64,000 bases of DNA from Flagellimonas hadalis (GCF_007785775.2 NZ_VNIK02000007.1:161602-225601), one strand, 5' to 3'; positions 43,303-53,612 are shown, counted from the stretch's first letter. Numbers and translations: made by a program. Notes: generated by a model not told the origin, from the sequence alone.

Positions 43303-45498
43303 TTAATTCCATGTGGGCCGGATCCCCGGAGCGAATGGAAATTGTAACGATTTGTAATGTTCGAGGGTATTCTCCGGCTTTTCCATTTCCTTTGGAAAAT
43401 CCATTTTTGAGTATGTTTGAAAATACAGCATGCAGGCATCCCGCCACCATTTGGCCTCCTTGAGCTGTATACCCAATAACATGCTTACTTGATTGTGCCT
43501 ATATTCATCCACAAAGGGCTTCATGTCCTCCCAAGTTTTTATCATATCCCCGACTTGATCCACTCCTTGCTGGTATTTGATCCCCAAACCATCCCAAAGT
43601 GTTCTTCCATTCTTTAGCTGGTAATCCCATGGCAAGTGATGGAACCACAAGAGGTATTCCTCGGGACACGTTTCCAAGTTGCCAAATTTCTCCCCTAGTT
43701 CAGGTGCGTATTGGGACAGGGCATCGCTGCCTGTCTTGGTCCTGTCAAAACCAATGCCTTCATCATCTGCTTTATGATAGTATACAGGATTCCATTCCGG
43801 TCTGGAAAGATTGTCCACCCAAGGTCCAGGGCCATAATGGTGGCCCGTATCAAACATATGGTGCAATCCCAACGGGTTCATGTAGTTGACCACGGCTTCC
43901 CTGGATTCCAACATCATTTTCTTCACGGGCCCCACAAAATTTTCGTTGTTGGTGAAGGTGCAGCGCAGCCATTCCTCCGCAATGGTCCCCGAATCAAGGT
44001 ATGGATCCCATGCCAACCGCCCAAAGCCGTACCAATCGGCCTGCCCAAAAGGATGGCCCGTCCAGTTGGCATCGGTCCCGATATTGGCAACCCCTGCCAT
44101 CCCCGTCACTTTTTTATGGTTCAGGGAACCATCGACGACCTTGGCAACCGTAGATCCTTTTCCTTTTTGATAGGTATCGCTCCGGAGTACCTCTTCAAAA
44201 AGCTTGGGCAAATAGACAAGGTGTGTGGCAAAGCCCAAATATTCCTTTGTAATTTGAAATTCCATCATTAGGGGCGTCTTCGGCATGGCCCCGAACATGG
44301 GGTGAAACGGCTCCCTCGGCTGGAAGTCTATGGGACCGTTCTTTACTTGGATCAGTACATTGTCCCTATACTTCCCATCATCGGGCACAAACTCACTATA
44401 GGCTTGTTTGGCCCGGTCCGTATCGTCATGTTCAGAATATACAAAAGCGCGCCAGATGACCACTCCCTCATGAGGCTTTAGGGCATCTGCCAATAGGTTG
44501 GCCCCATCCAAATGGGTGCGTCCGTAATTTTGCGGTCCAGGCTGTCCCTCTGAGTTTGCCTTGACCAGAAAGCCCCCAAAATCAGGAATCAGGTCATAAA
44601 TTTCCTTGGTCTTGTCCTTCCACCATTGGATCACGTCGGCATCTAAGGGATCGGCAGTCTTCAGGCCACCTATTTCAATGGGAGCGGAAAAACGGGCGGT
44701 GAGATAAACCTTAAGTCCATAGGGGCGGAACACATCGGCCAAAGCCTTGACCTTTTCCAGATAATGTGGTGTCAAGACCAGCCCATTGGCATTGACGTTG
44801 GTCAGTGCCGTGCCATTGATTCCTATTGAGGCATTGGCCCTGGCATAGTCGATATAGCGTTGGTCTATGTAATCGGGCAGCGTATGCCAGTTCCAGATGG
44901 AAAACCCAGCATATCCTCTTTCAACGGTGCGGTCGAGATTGTCCCAATGGTTCAGCATACGGATATCCACTTTGGGAGACTCCATCACTTGTAGGCCATC
45001 CAATGCTTGGTGCATTTGAAGGATACGGAGAAAATGAAAGGTCCCATAAAGCAGTCCAATGTCCGTTTGGGCCGTGATCAACACCATACGATGTTTTTTA
45101 TTTTCAATGGTTCTGATAAAATAACCCTCACTTGTAAGATCGGCAGGGTCGACCAAAGTCCGAAGGTCCTCCCCAAGCTCTGCATATCGGGAAACGATCA
45201 ATTGATTTTGGAAGGTAGGGTTTGGTTCAAACCTTACCTCTTGCTGCAACAACCCTCCCAGACCCCTGTCCAGTTCCCTTTTGATGACATCCATAGTGGC
45301 CCCACCATCCGTTACGAACACAGTCTGCAACTGGTTCCTGTAGGTTTCCAAAAGGGACGCATCATCGATTTTACTGTAATTCAACCAAAGGTTGTAGCCA
45401 TTGTCCATGGAAAATGACATATTGAACAGCAAAAGCAACAAACCAACTAAGTAGGCCGCTCTTGTTTTCTTGGTAAGTTTCATCAGTTGAAAGTTCAT
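43303..45498 (-). CDS. GH67 alpha-glucuronidase
   Basis: The frame is open to 45705, but the extra N-terminal part is out of character and contains the LacI-type operator. The start was therefore set at the ATG at 45498 (MNFQLMKLTKKTR), giving 731 aa with a signal peptide (about 12-29); 45483 is an alternative. GH67 landmarks include DIRMLNHWDNLDRTVERGYAG, GGFLVKANSEGQPGP, WRAFVY, HHMFDTGHHYGPGPW and LLWFHHLPWDYQL. It releases (4-O-methyl-)glucuronic acid from the non-reducing end of xylo-oligosaccharides, complementing GH115. It is the first gene of the minus-strand operon. Confidence 0.93.
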   Translation of the reverse strand: MNFQLMKLTKKTRAAYLVGLLLLLFNMSFSMDNGYNLWLNYSKIDDASLLETYRNQLQTVFVTDGGATMDVIKRELDRGLGGLLQQEVRFEPNPTFQNQLIVSRYAELGEDLRTLVDPADLTSEGYFIRTIENKKHRMVLITAQTDIGLLYGTFHFLRILQMHQALDGLQVMESPKVDIRMLNHWDNLDRTVERGYAGFSIWNWHTLPDYIDQRYIDYARANASIGINGTALTNVNANGLVLTPHYLEKVKALADVFRPYGLKVYLTARFSAPIEIGGLKTADPLDADVIQWWKDKTKEIYDLIPDFGGFLVKANSEGQPGPQNYGRTHLDGANLLADALKPHEGVVIWRAFVYSEHDDTDRAKQAYSEFVPDDGKYRDNVLIQVKNGPIDFQPREPFHPMFGAMPKTPLMMEFQITKEYLGFATHLVYLPKLFEEVLRSDTYQKGKGSTVAKVVDGSLNHKKVTGMAGVANIGTDANWTGHPFGQADWYGFGRLAWDPYLDSGTIAEEWLRCTFTNNENFVGPVKKMMLESREAVVNYMNPLGLHHMFDTGHHYGPGPWVDNLSRPEWNPVYYHKADDEGIGFDRTKTGSDALSQYAPELGEKFGNLETCPEEYLLWFHHLPWDYQLKNGRTLWDGLGIKYQQGVDQVGDMIKTWEDMKPFVDEYRHNQVSMLLGIQLKEAKWWRDACMLYFQTYSKMDFPKEMEKPENTLEHYKSLQFPFAPGIRPTWN

Positions 45499-45580
45499 AA
45501 TGGAGAAGTTGATAAATTTATATATCAACCAATTGCGCTCGGTAAAATAAATAAAATATTTATAGATTTGCAAAATAATT

Positions 45581-45596
45581 ACGCAATCGATTCCGA
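45581..45596. promoter_or_regulatory. LacI-type operator (ACGCAATCGATTCCGA) in GH67/uxaC divergent region
   Basis: This matches the perfect palindrome in 14 of 16 positions. It lies 82 bp upstream of the GH67 start and 151 bp upstream of uxaC, so one site could control both directions. Confidence 0.75.
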
Positions 45597-45747
45597 AAAT
45601 GAAAGTTTTTGCGGAAATTGGATTATAAATGCATAAAAAACAACCAAATACCAAAACTCTCCTTCGAGTCCCCTCAACAAGAATACCAGGGAATGATAAT
45701 ATCATGGCGCAACCACCATACTTTTACCCAGACCTAGAGACTGACTT

Positions 45748-47178
45748 ATGAAAAACTTTATCCATGACGATTTTTTGTTGGAGACCGACCATGCCAAGGA
45801 ACTATATCACGTCCATGCAAAAAAACAGCCCATCATAGATTACCACTCCCATCTACCCCCAAGTGAGTTGGCGGAAGACAAAAAGTTTAAAAACATGGTC
45901 CAGCTTTGGATAGACGGCGACCATTATAAGTGGAGGGCCATGCGTGCCCTGGGCATTTCTGAAAAATACATAACAGGGGATGCGCCGGACAGTGAGAAAT
46001 TCAAGAAATGGGCAGAAACGGTTCCCTATACCCTTCGAAATCCCCTATACCACTGGACCCATCTGGAACTTGGCCGTTATTTCGGTGTCCATGACCTTTT
46101 GGGACCCAAAACTGCAGAAAAAATATACGAAGAATGTAACGCCAAACTAGATTCGGCGGATTATTCGGCTCGTGGCTTGATAGAAAGGATGAACGTCGAG
46201 GTGGTCTGCACTACAGATGACCCTTTGGACAGCTTGGACCATCACAGGGACCTTGCCGGATCGGGGTGGCCCGTGAAGGTGCTCCCCACTTTCAGGCCGG
46301 ACGGACTGATTACTATTGAAGGTGCGGCATTTATCGACTACCTGTCATCGCTTTCCAAGATAACCGATATCAAAATCACCGATTTTGAAACTTTGGGGCT
46401 GGCCATCAAGAAAAGGGTGGAATATTTTCATAATAACGGTTGCCGACTTTCAGACCATGGCCTTTCACACGCTTATGCCATGGATTTTACCGAGGCGGAA
46501 ATCAATAACATTCTGTCGGACCGTCTAAAGGGAAAGACCATCTCGAAAAAAGAGACGGCACAATACAAATCTGCCATTCTTGGTCTTTTGGGTGGCTTCT
46601 ACACCGAAAAAAAATGGACCATGCAACTCCATTTGGGTCCCATTCGGGACACCAACGAAGCCATTTTATCTAAAGTTGGCGTCAATGCGGGAGTGGACAG
46701 CATCGGTGATTTTCCACAGGCCGAACAGCTTGCCGGTCTATTGAACAGACTGAACAACAAAGGCCATCTTCCAAAGACCGTGCTCTATAACTCAAACCCC
46801 AACGACAATGAACTGTTTGCTACCATGGCGGGCAACTTCAACGGGGATGGTATAAAGGGCAAGGTACAGTTTGGGGCTGCTTGGTGGTTCTTGGACCAGA
46901 TGGATGGCATCACCAATCAGTTGAACGCCCTTTCCAATATGGGACTGTTGAGCTGTTCCGTTGGGATGCTGACGGACAGTAGGAGTTTCCTATCCTTCCC
47001 ACGACATGAATATTACAGAAGGATCCTCTGCAATGTACTGGGCAACGATATCAAGGCCGGTCTTTTACCGAATGATATGGAATGGATCGGGAAAATTGTA
47101 AGGGACATCACCTACAACAATGCCAAGGATTTTTTCCAGTTTCCAGATTATGTGGAACAGGTTCCTTTGGAAAATTGA
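45748..47178 (+). CDS. uxaC: Glucuronate isomerase
   Basis: This 476-aa cytosolic enzyme is of usual length. It opens MKNFIHDDFLLETDHAKELY. The metal/substrate-binding block IIDYHSHLPPSELAEDKKF, VEVVCTTDDPLDSL, LSDHGLSHAYA, MQLHLGPIRDTN, DTKTVLYNSNPND-like sequence, FGAAWWFLDQ and SFPRHEYYRRILCN are all present. It converts D-glucuronate (released by GH67 and GH115) to D-fructuronate. It is a single-gene unit divergent from the GH67 operon and convergent with the LacI gene. Confidence 0.96.
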   Translation: MKNFIHDDFLLETDHAKELYHVHAKKQPIIDYHSHLPPSELAEDKKFKNMVQLWIDGDHYKWRAMRALGISEKYITGDAPDSEKFKKWAETVPYTLRNPLYHWTHLELGRYFGVHDLLGPKTAEKIYEECNAKLDSADYSARGLIERMNVEVVCTTDDPLDSLDHHRDLAGSGWPVKVLPTFRPDGLITIEGAAFIDYLSSLSKITDIKITDFETLGLAIKKRVEYFHNNGCRLSDHGLSHAYAMDFTEAEINNILSDRLKGKTISKKETAQYKSAILGLLGGFYTEKKWTMQLHLGPIRDTNEAILSKVGVNAGVDSIGDFPQAEQLAGLLNRLNNKGHLPKTVLYNSNPNDNELFATMAGNFNGDGIKGKVQFGAAWWFLDQMDGITNQLNALSNMGLLSCSVGMLTDSRSFLSFPRHEYYRRILCNVLGNDIKAGLLPNDMEWIGKIVRDITYNNAKDFFQFPDYVEQVPLEN

Positions 47179-47236
47179 TGGGATCTTTTAATGCAGTGGT
47201 ACTCCCCCATCCCAAATGGCAGTGTCCTGCCTTGGT

Positions 47237-48292
47237 TCAGCTTGTTTTGGATCGGAGCATCCTTGTCCTTTTCAGCGAGGAGTCCCTTACAATGATCTCC
47301 GTGCCAAGGACCGTTATCTCCGTGAGGTCGGCATCATAATTTTGTCCGGAGTGGTTGAGGATTCTTTTGGCCGAAATGGCCCCCATTTTACTGGCCGGGT
47401 GCGATACGGTGGACAGGGAAGGCTGCATGATTGAAGCTATCGGGTCGTCATTGAACCCAATCACGGCCAGTTCTTGGGGAACCTCCACTCCCATTTTTTT
47501 TGCGCACATAATGGCACTCACGGCTGCCGTGTCGTTTGCAGAAAATATCCCATCGGGCGGTTCGGGCATTTTTAAAAGCTTTTTGGTGGCCTTGTTCCCT
47601 TCCTCAAAACTCAAGGTCTTGAAATGGATGATCAGTTCGTCCCTGATGGGTAGACCAGACTCTCTCAGAGCGTCCAGATAGCCCTTTTTCCTTTCCTCGT
47701 AGATGTTCCTATGTTGCGCGCCCGCAAAATGGGCAATCCTTGTACATCCTTGGTCTATCAAATGTTTGGTGGCCGAATATCCCGCGGTGTAGTTGTCTAT
47801 CACCACTTTGTATGAATTGAAGTTGTCCGGTACCCTATCCACAAAGACAATGGGGATACCTTGGTCTATAAACTTCTGGAAATGGGCCATGTCCACCGTT
47901 TCCATGGATAGGGAAACAATAAGCCCTGTGATCCTGCTGTCATATAATGCGTTGCAATTGCTCACCTCATTTTCATACATATCGTTGGACTGGCTGATCA
48001 GTACATTGTACCCGGCCTTTCGAGCGGTTTCCTCTATACCGCTGATCAGGGAGGCCATAAATGGACGGTTTATCCGAGAGATGAGGACACCTATTGTATT
48101 ACTCTTGTTGTTCCTGAGACCTGCTGCTAAATTGTTGGGGCGGTACCCCATACCCGCCGCAGCCTCTTTGATCAGCTTGATGGTTTTCTTACTGATGCTC
48201 TTATGGTTGTTCAAAGCTCTGGAAATCGTCGAAGGGGAATAGTTCAATTCTTTGGCGAGATCGTAGATGGTAACCTCCTTTTTAATCTTCAT
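47237..48292 (-). CDS. LacI-family transcriptional regulator of the xylan/glucuronate island
   Basis: This 351-aa protein starts MKIKKEVTIYDLAKELNYSP. The LacI helix-turn-helix (about 8-27) is followed by the hinge helix (YRPNNLAAGLRNNKSNTIGVLI) and a periplasmic-binding-protein-like sensor domain (about 62-335, with IDQGIPIVFVDRV, GIFSANDTAAVSAI and LAVIGFNDDPIAS). LacI-family proteins with this hinge bind palindromes with a central CG pair, which fits the ACGCAATCGATTGCGT set found around it. It is divergent from xylB; the site at 48531 lies in that shared region. The effector is likely xylose, glucuronate or a phosphorylated intermediate, by context only. Confidence 0.93.
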   Translation of the reverse strand: MKIKKEVTIYDLAKELNYSPSTISRALNNHKSISKKTIKLIKEAAAGMGYRPNNLAAGLRNNKSNTIGVLISRINRPFMASLISGIEETARKAGYNVLISQSNDMYENEVSNCNALYDSRITGLIVSLSMETVDMAHFQKFIDQGIPIVFVDRVPDNFNSYKVVIDNYTAGYSATKHLIDQGCTRIAHFAGAQHRNIYEERKKGYLDALRESGLPIRDELIIHFKTLSFEEGNKATKKLLKMPEPPDGIFSANDTAAVSAIMCAKKMGVEVPQELAVIGFNDDPIASIMQPSLSTVSHPASKMGAISAKRILNHSGQNYDADLTEITVLGTEIIVRDSSLKRTRMLRSKTS

Positions 48293-48530
48293 CTGTCAAA
48301 TACCGTTAGGTTCTTTATGCCCGTTAATGGGATAAGCTTGAATTTCAATTTACTAAATTAACTTTTAGTTTCCTTTTAGAATAATTTTTTTAAATTGTTG
48401 AAAAAACACTTATTAATGGATAATACCTTGTTTTTTACATATTTCATCTTAATTTTCCCCAATGAAAAAAATAAAGGTTCGGTATTGTAAAAAAAATTAT
48501 CCTTTCTGTACAATTTAAGGAAATAAAGGT

Positions 48531-48558
48531 ACGCAATCGATTCCGTTGATTATATTTG
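48531..48558 (+). promoter_or_regulatory. LacI-type operator and -7 element upstream of xylB
   Basis: ACGCAATCGATTCCGT (48531-48546) matches the perfect palindrome in 15 of 16 positions. TATATTTG (48551-48558) is a perfect TAnnTTTG -7 box, 4 bp downstream. A bound repressor would block the promoter directly. The rest of the 300-bp lacI/xylB gap is AT-rich with no other clear element. Confidence 0.82.
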
Positions 48559-48592
48559 GAAAGCATATAAATTACTCTAATCATTAAAATTC

Positions 48593-50077
48593 ATGTATTG
48601 GATAGGATTCGACATTGGTAGTTCGTCCATAAAAGCTGCCTTGATAAATGCTGAGGATGGAAGCGTGGTGGACATGGCACAACAACCCAAAAAAGAAATG
48701 CCCATTGTTTCCATCAACTTGGGTTGGGGCGAACAGGACCCGGAACTTTGGTGGAAACATCTGTGCACAGCCACACAAGAACTGATTAGTAACAACCCTA
48801 TTTCAAAAAAGGAAATCAAGGGTATCGGTATCTCGTATCAAATGCATGGTTTGGTCACTGTGGGCAAAGATCTAAAGCCGCTAAGGCCTTCCATTATCTG
48901 GTGTGATAGTAGGGCCGTGGAAACCGGGGAGCAACTGTTCCAAAAAGCTGGCAAAGCAAAATGTGTGGAGCATTTGCTCAATGCACCGGGCAACTTTACC
49001 CTTTCCAAACTCAAATGGGTGAAGGACAACGAGCCTGAGGTCTATGGAAAAATCCACAAATTCATGTTGCCCGGAGATTATATCGCCCTAAAGTTATCCG
49101 GAGAGTGTGTGACCACCCCTTCTGGACTGTCCGAAGGTATTATGTGGGACTTTAAAAAGAACCAACTGGCCGAGTGGCTTCTGGAAGATGCAGACATTGA
49201 TCCGCGAATGGTTTCCGAAATACGTCCCTCCTTTTCGGAACAAGGCTTTGTTAACAAAGAGGGAGCGGAGGAATCCGGTCTCCCCGAAGGCATTCCCATC
49301 ATGTACCGGGCAGGGGACCAACCCAACAATGCCCTCTCGCTCAATGTAATGGAACCTGGCCAAATAGCTGCCACCGGGGGTACTTCCGGAGTGGTCTATG
49401 CCATATCGGGACAAGAAAAGACAAGGGAACACACACGCATCAACAGTTTTGCCCACACCAATCATACCGCCAAGAATCCAAGTATTGGCAAGTTGCTCTG
49501 CATCAACGGCACTGGAATCCAGTACAGTTGGATCAAGAACGAGCTCACCCATGGCCTTTCTTATGACCATATGAACCAGTTAGCGGAATCCATACCAGTG
49601 GGCTCCGAAGGGCTCCAGATTTTACCTTTTGGCAACGGAGCGGAACGAATGCTGGAAAATTGCAACAAAGGCTCACGGATGTTGAACCTCAATTTCAATG
49701 TGCACAAAGCCCCCCATCTGTTCAGGGCAGTTCTGGAAGGCATTGCTTTTTCCTTTGTGTATGGCATGGAAATCCTTAAAAATGACGGTGTGGATATCAC
49801 CTCCATCAAAGCGGGCAACGATAATCTGTTCAGGGCGGGGCTACTCTCCCAGACCATAGCAACGCTGACGAACAGTAAAATAGACATTGTGCAGACCACT
49901 GGGGCCGTAGGGGCGGCGAGGGCGGCGGCCTTTGCCCATGGGGATTTCAAAAGCATTGGCGAGGCAACGGCATCGGATGCCATACAGATGACCCATGAGC
50001 CTGTGACTGCATCCGATGCATATCACGAAGCCTATCAAATATGGAAAAAAGAATTGAAAAAATATATTGATAACTGA
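48593..50077 (+). CDS. xylB: Xylulokinase
   Basis: This 494-aa FGGY-family kinase starts [18 protein letters not shown], the ATP-binding phosphate-1 motif. Other landmarks are [13 protein letters not shown] (MHG contacts xylulose), [10 protein letters not shown], the [16 protein letters not shown] family signature, [23 protein letters not shown] TGGTSG, and [14 protein letters not shown]. It phosphorylates D-xylulose from XylA. It is the first gene of xylB-xylA-symporter; xylA begins 13 bp after its stop. A LacI-type operator and -7 box lie directly upstream. Confidence 0.95.
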   Translation: MYWIGFDIGSSSIKAALINAEDGSVVDMAQQPKKEMPIVSINLGWGEQDPELWWKHLCTATQELISNNPISKKEIKGIGISYQMHGLVTVGKDLKPLRPSIIWCDSRAVETGEQLFQKAGKAKCVEHLLNAPGNFTLSKLKWVKDNEPEVYGKIHKFMLPGDYIALKLSGECVTTPSGLSEGIMWDFKKNQLAEWLLEDADIDPRMVSEIRPSFSEQGFVNKEGAEESGLPEGIPIMYRAGDQPNNALSLNVMEPGQIAATGGTSGVVYAISGQEKTREHTRINSFAHTNHTAKNPSIGKLLCINGTGIQYSWIKNELTHGLSYDHMNQLAESIPVGSEGLQILPFGNGAERMLENCNKGSRMLNLNFNVHKAPHLFRAVLEGIAFSFVYGMEILKNDGVDITSIKAGNDNLFRAGLLSQTIATLTNSKIDIVQTTGAVGAARAAAFAHGDFKSIGEATASDAIQMTHEPVTASDAYHEAYQIWKKELKKYIDN

Positions 50078-50090
50078 GCAAACCACAATC

Positions 50091-51416
50091 ATGATCACAA
50101 TAGGAGACAAAGAATATTTTAAAGGGATAGGAAAAATCCAATATGAGGGAAAGTCATCCGATAATCCACTGGCATTCAAGTATTATGAAGAAAATAAAAC
50201 CGTGGGAGGAAAGACCATGAAGGAGCATTTCAGGTTTGCCATAGCCTATTGGCATACTTTCACGGGAACAGGTGGAGATCCCTTTGGTGCACCTACCCAA
50301 GATTTCCCGTGGCTTATAAGCACTGACCCGATACAACAGGCCAAGGACAAAATGGATGCCGCTTTTGAGTTTATGACAAAGATAGGGACTCCCTACTACT
50401 GCTTCCATGATTTCGATTTGATCTCGGAAGGAGCTACCCTTTCCGAATCTGAAAAACGATTGGACCTCATCACAGATTACGCCCAAGAAAAAATGAAGGC
50501 CTCTGGGGTAAGACTGCTCTGGGGAACGGCCAATTGTTTCAGTAATCCCCGTTACATGAACGGTGCGGCGACCAACCCCGATTTTGATGTGGTCGCTTTT
50601 GCCGGTGCACAGGTGAAAAACGCCCTGGACGCCACCATCAAACTAGGTGGGGAAAACTATGTCTTCTGGGGAGGCCGTGAGGGTTATATGTCCCTGTTGA
50701 ACACCGACATGGGGCGTGAACTGGACCACATGGCCCGTTTTCTGCACATGGCGAAGGACTATGCCAGAAAGCAAGGCTTCAAAGGTACTTTTTTCATCGA
50801 ACCAAAGCCGATGGAACCCACCAAGCACCAATATGATTTTGATTCGGCGACAGTGCTCGGCTTCTTGACCAAATATGATCTTTTGGACGATTTCAAACTG
50901 AATATCGAGGTGAACCATGCCACACTGGCCCAACACACTTTTGAGCACGAACTCCAAGTGGCCGCGGACAATAACCTCTTGGGAAGCATCGATGCCAATA
51001 GGGGCGATTATCAAAATGGATGGGACACTGACCAATTCCCTGTGGATGTGTATGAACTCACCCAAGCGATGCTGGTCATCTTACAAGCAGGTGGTTTTCA
51101 GGGTGGTGGAATCAATTTTGACGCCAAGATCAGAAGAAATTCCACGGACCTGGAAGATATTTTCCATGCCCATATCGGCGGAATGGATGCATTTTCAAGG
51201 GCATTGCTGGCTGCAAATGCCATATTGGAAAATTCCAACTATGTCAGTATGAGAAACGATCGTTATGCCTCTTTTGATTCTGGGAACGGAAAAGCGTTCG
51301 AAGAGGGAAGACTTATTTTGGAGGACCTCTATGCGCATGCCTCTTCCAACCCGGATATCAAAAAGCGTAGTGGCAAGCAAGAATTGTTTGAAAATTTAAT
51401 CAACCAATACATATAA
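50091..51416 (+). CDS. xylA: Xylose isomerase (class II)
   Basis: The start was set at the ATG at 50091 ([10 protein letters not shown]); the longer frame begins with TTG inside xylB. The product is 441 aa, normal for class II isomerases. The signatures are [24 protein letters not shown] (catalytic His), the VFWGGREGY block with STLLNTD-like [42 protein letters not shown] and [17 protein letters not shown] (metal ligands). It converts xylose to xylulose and lies between xylB and the symporter. Confidence 0.97.
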   Translation: MITIGDKEYFKGIGKIQYEGKSSDNPLAFKYYEENKTVGGKTMKEHFRFAIAYWHTFTGTGGDPFGAPTQDFPWLISTDPIQQAKDKMDAAFEFMTKIGTPYYCFHDFDLISEGATLSESEKRLDLITDYAQEKMKASGVRLLWGTANCFSNPRYMNGAATNPDFDVVAFAGAQVKNALDATIKLGGENYVFWGGREGYMSLLNTDMGRELDHMARFLHMAKDYARKQGFKGTFFIEPKPMEPTKHQYDFDSATVLGFLTKYDLLDDFKLNIEVNHATLAQHTFEHELQVAADNNLLGSIDANRGDYQNGWDTDQFPVDVYELTQAMLVILQAGGFQGGGINFDAKIRRNSTDLEDIFHAHIGGMDAFSRALLAANAILENSNYVSMRNDRYASFDSGNGKAFEEGRLILEDLYAHASSNPDIKKRSGKQELFENLINQYI

Positions 51417-51447
51417 TTATACCCGAACAAGCTAAACCAAAACAACT

Positions 51448-53100
51448 ATGGAATCAGTTTTAGAAAGACCGGATTGGATCGTTCTCGGCATTTATTTCTT
51501 GGCCCTTATCGCAGTGGCGGCATGGGTGGTCCTCCAAAAGAACAAGGACACAGAGGATTACTTTTTGGCGGGAAGGAACGTTGGCTGGTTTGTGATCGGG
51601 GCTTCCATCTTTGCATCGAACATTGGCTCGGAACACGTTGTGGGACTTGCCGGGACCGGATTTGAATCGGGTACTCCCATGGCCCATTATGAGCTCCATG
51701 CCTGGATCGTACTCTTGCTGGGTTGGTTGTTTCTTCCTTTCTATATCAGGAGCGGGGCATTCACCATGCCTGAGTTCCTTGAAAAGAGGTTCGATAGTCG
51801 TTCCCGTTGGTTCCTTTCCATTTTTTCGTTGGTCGCTTATGTATTGACCAAGGTTTCCGTCACTATCTATGCCGGCGGCATCGTGGTCTCGGAACTTTTG
51901 GGCATCCCCTTTTGGTATGGGGCCATCGGGGTGGTGGTCTTTACAGGGATCTACACCATCGTCGGTGGAATGAAAGCCGTGATCTACACCGAGACCTTAC
52001 AGACCGTGATCTTGATTTTGGGTTCGTTGACCATCACCTATCTGGGATTACAAGAAGTGGGTGGGTGGGAACAACTCAGGGAAACGGTGACATCCGTTAG
52101 TCCAGATCATTTCAATATGTGGCGCCCTATGAGCGACCCCCAGTTCCCATGGACCGGCCTTTTGATCGGTGGGACCATTGTGGGAATCTGGTACTGGTGT
52201 ACAGACCAGTACATTGTGCAGCGTACCTTGGCCGCGAACAACATTAAAATTGGAAGACGTGGTGCCATTTTTGGTGCCTATCTGAAACTGATGCCCATCC
52301 TGATCTTTTTGGTGCCAGGAATTATTGCCTTTGCCCTTACCATCCAAAATCCAGAGGTTTTTAACGTTGATCGTGCCGATAGGGCATTCCCCATGCTGGT
52401 AAAGACCCTTCTCCCCGTTGGTTTGAAAGGTTTGGTGGCCGGTGGGCTTATGGCTGCTCTAATGAGTTCGTTGGCATCAGTGTTCAACTCCTGTTCCACC
52501 ATTTTCACCATTGACATCTATAAAAAACTACGTCCGGAAAAGACCGAACGTGAACTATTGACCATTGGCAAGGTGGCCACTGGTATCATTGTGGTCCTGG
52601 GAATCATCTGGATTCCGATTATGGACAAGATAGGTGGCGGGGTCATGTACCAATACTTGCAAAATGTGCAATCCTATATTGCACCTCCGGTCACCACAGT
52701 GTTCCTCTTGGGCATCCTCTGGAAACGGGTCAATTCCAAAGCGGCCATAACCACGCTCACAGCCGGGTTGGTACTTTTAGTCCTTCGGTTGGGTTCTGAA
52801 ATTTATTATCAACCGCAAATTGCCTCCAATGCAGAAGTGACCGGTTTCCTTTTCCAGTTCGCAACGGTGAACTTTGCCCATATGGCCATTTTTATGTTCC
52901 TATTTTCCGTAATCTTATGTATTTCGGTCACTTTGGCCACCTCACCTCCCGATTATATAAAGATCAAAGGGCTTTCCATGGGCACATTGTCCGCAGATGA
53001 CAAAGCGGCCACTAAGGGAAGTTACAGCACTGTTGATGTCGTTCTCTCGGTATTGTTGGTGATCATAGTAATTGTTATACTATCTTATTTCACAGGATAG
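51448..53100 (+). CDS. SSS-family sodium:sugar symporter, probable xylose uptake
   Basis: This 550-aa protein has about 14 predicted membrane helices. It shows SLC5/SSS motifs: ASNIGSEHVVGLAGTGFESG, YTIVGGMKAVIYTETLQT (sodium-symporter core), WYWCTDQYIVQRTLAANN and AALMSSLASVFNSCSTIFTIDIY. These match the vSGLT-like sodium/sugar branch. It begins 31 bp after xylA, so xylose (or a xylo-oligomer or uronate) is the expected substrate at the inner membrane. Its stop is followed 44 bp later by a hairpin terminator. Confidence 0.9.
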   Translation: MESVLERPDWIVLGIYFLALIAVAAWVVLQKNKDTEDYFLAGRNVGWFVIGASIFASNIGSEHVVGLAGTGFESGTPMAHYELHAWIVLLLGWLFLPFYIRSGAFTMPEFLEKRFDSRSRWFLSIFSLVAYVLTKVSVTIYAGGIVVSELLGIPFWYGAIGVVVFTGIYTIVGGMKAVIYTETLQTVILILGSLTITYLGLQEVGGWEQLRETVTSVSPDHFNMWRPMSDPQFPWTGLLIGGTIVGIWYWCTDQYIVQRTLAANNIKIGRRGAIFGAYLKLMPILIFLVPGIIAFALTIQNPEVFNVDRADRAFPMLVKTLLPVGLKGLVAGGLMAALMSSLASVFNSCSTIFTIDIYKKLRPEKTERELLTIGKVATGIIVVLGIIWIPIMDKIGGGVMYQYLQNVQSYIAPPVTTVFLLGILWKRVNSKAAITTLTAGLVLLVLRLGSEIYYQPQIASNAEVTGFLFQFATVNFAHMAIFMFLFSVILCISVTLATSPPDYIKIKGLSMGTLSADDKAATKGSYSTVDVVLSVLLVIIVIVILSYFTG

Positions 53101-53144
53101 GGCACATCACGTTATTCATTGTAGGAATATATTGGTTTCAGAAG

Positions 53145-53178
53145 ACCTTGATAATCTCGGATTGATCAAGGTTTTTTT
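53145..53178 (+). terminator. Hairpin terminator after the xylBA-symporter operon
   Basis: ACCTTGAT (53145-53152) and ATCAAGGT (53165-53172) form an 8-bp stem with a 12-nt loop, followed by seven T (53172-53178). Unlike the SusC/D transcripts, no TTGAGTTAG trailer motif precedes it. Confidence 0.85.
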
Positions 53179-53566
53179 GCCTTCTTTTGTTTCATCATTC
53201 CTAAAAAATCACATGGTGATTTTGAAGGCTCCATACCCTTTTCCAGCTGCTTTCAAGTGAATAAATCATCAATTATCAGGACTGTTTTACCAAAATAGGC
53301 CCTATGGGATTTGAAAAATACCCAATGCTTAAATCTATTTACATCACCCATTCAATTGTTACAGAATCATCGATAAAATGATTTATTGTTATGCATATCA
53401 CAATTAATTATACTATAAAACTATGCATTTTATAAGCCTATCTACCGTCAGTGTTCAATCTACACATATTCCACGAATATCAGATTGATGTTTTTTTAAG
53501 TTTATTTTTTTGATCTGTTAACAATACGTGTTAAATTTTTGATAAATTTTATTAATATTGTTTATC

Positions 53567-53594
53567 GATTGGAACTACTTGCTCAGTTCCAATC
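53567..53594 (+). repeat. Perfect 10-bp inverted repeat in the leader of the third SusC gene
   Basis: GATTGGAACT (53567-53576) and AGTTCCAATC (53585-53594) form a perfect 10-bp stem with an 8-nt loop, 21 bp before the SusC start. A -7-like TAATATTG lies just upstream (53554-53561), so the stem could be the very 5' end of the mRNA. It may be a stabilising stem-loop or an operator. The other AT-rich parts of the 515-bp gap 53101-53615 show only the terminator listed separately. Confidence 0.65.
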
Positions 53595-53612
53595 TAACTC
53601 AACAAACTAAAC
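53594..53612 (+). promoter_or_regulatory. SusC leader motif CTAACTCAA-CAAACTAAAC
   Basis: The first nine bases are the exact reverse complement of the trailer motif TTGAGTTAG found at the end of the SusC/D transcripts in this window. It ends 3 bp before the SusC start codon and so covers the ribosome-binding region. Confidence 0.5.

Noticed and set aside
43286..43450. N-terminal extension of the SDR protein
   Set aside because: It overlaps the GH67 coding end; SDRs start just before the TGG cofactor motif.
45499..45705. 69-residue N-terminal extension of GH67
   Set aside because: It precedes the natural signal peptide, contains the LacI-type operator and has no family match.
53564..53571. 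ATCGATTG core upstream of the third SusC gene as a LacI operator
   Set aside because: Only about 8 of 16 operator positions match, and the bases belong partly to the 10-bp inverted repeat.
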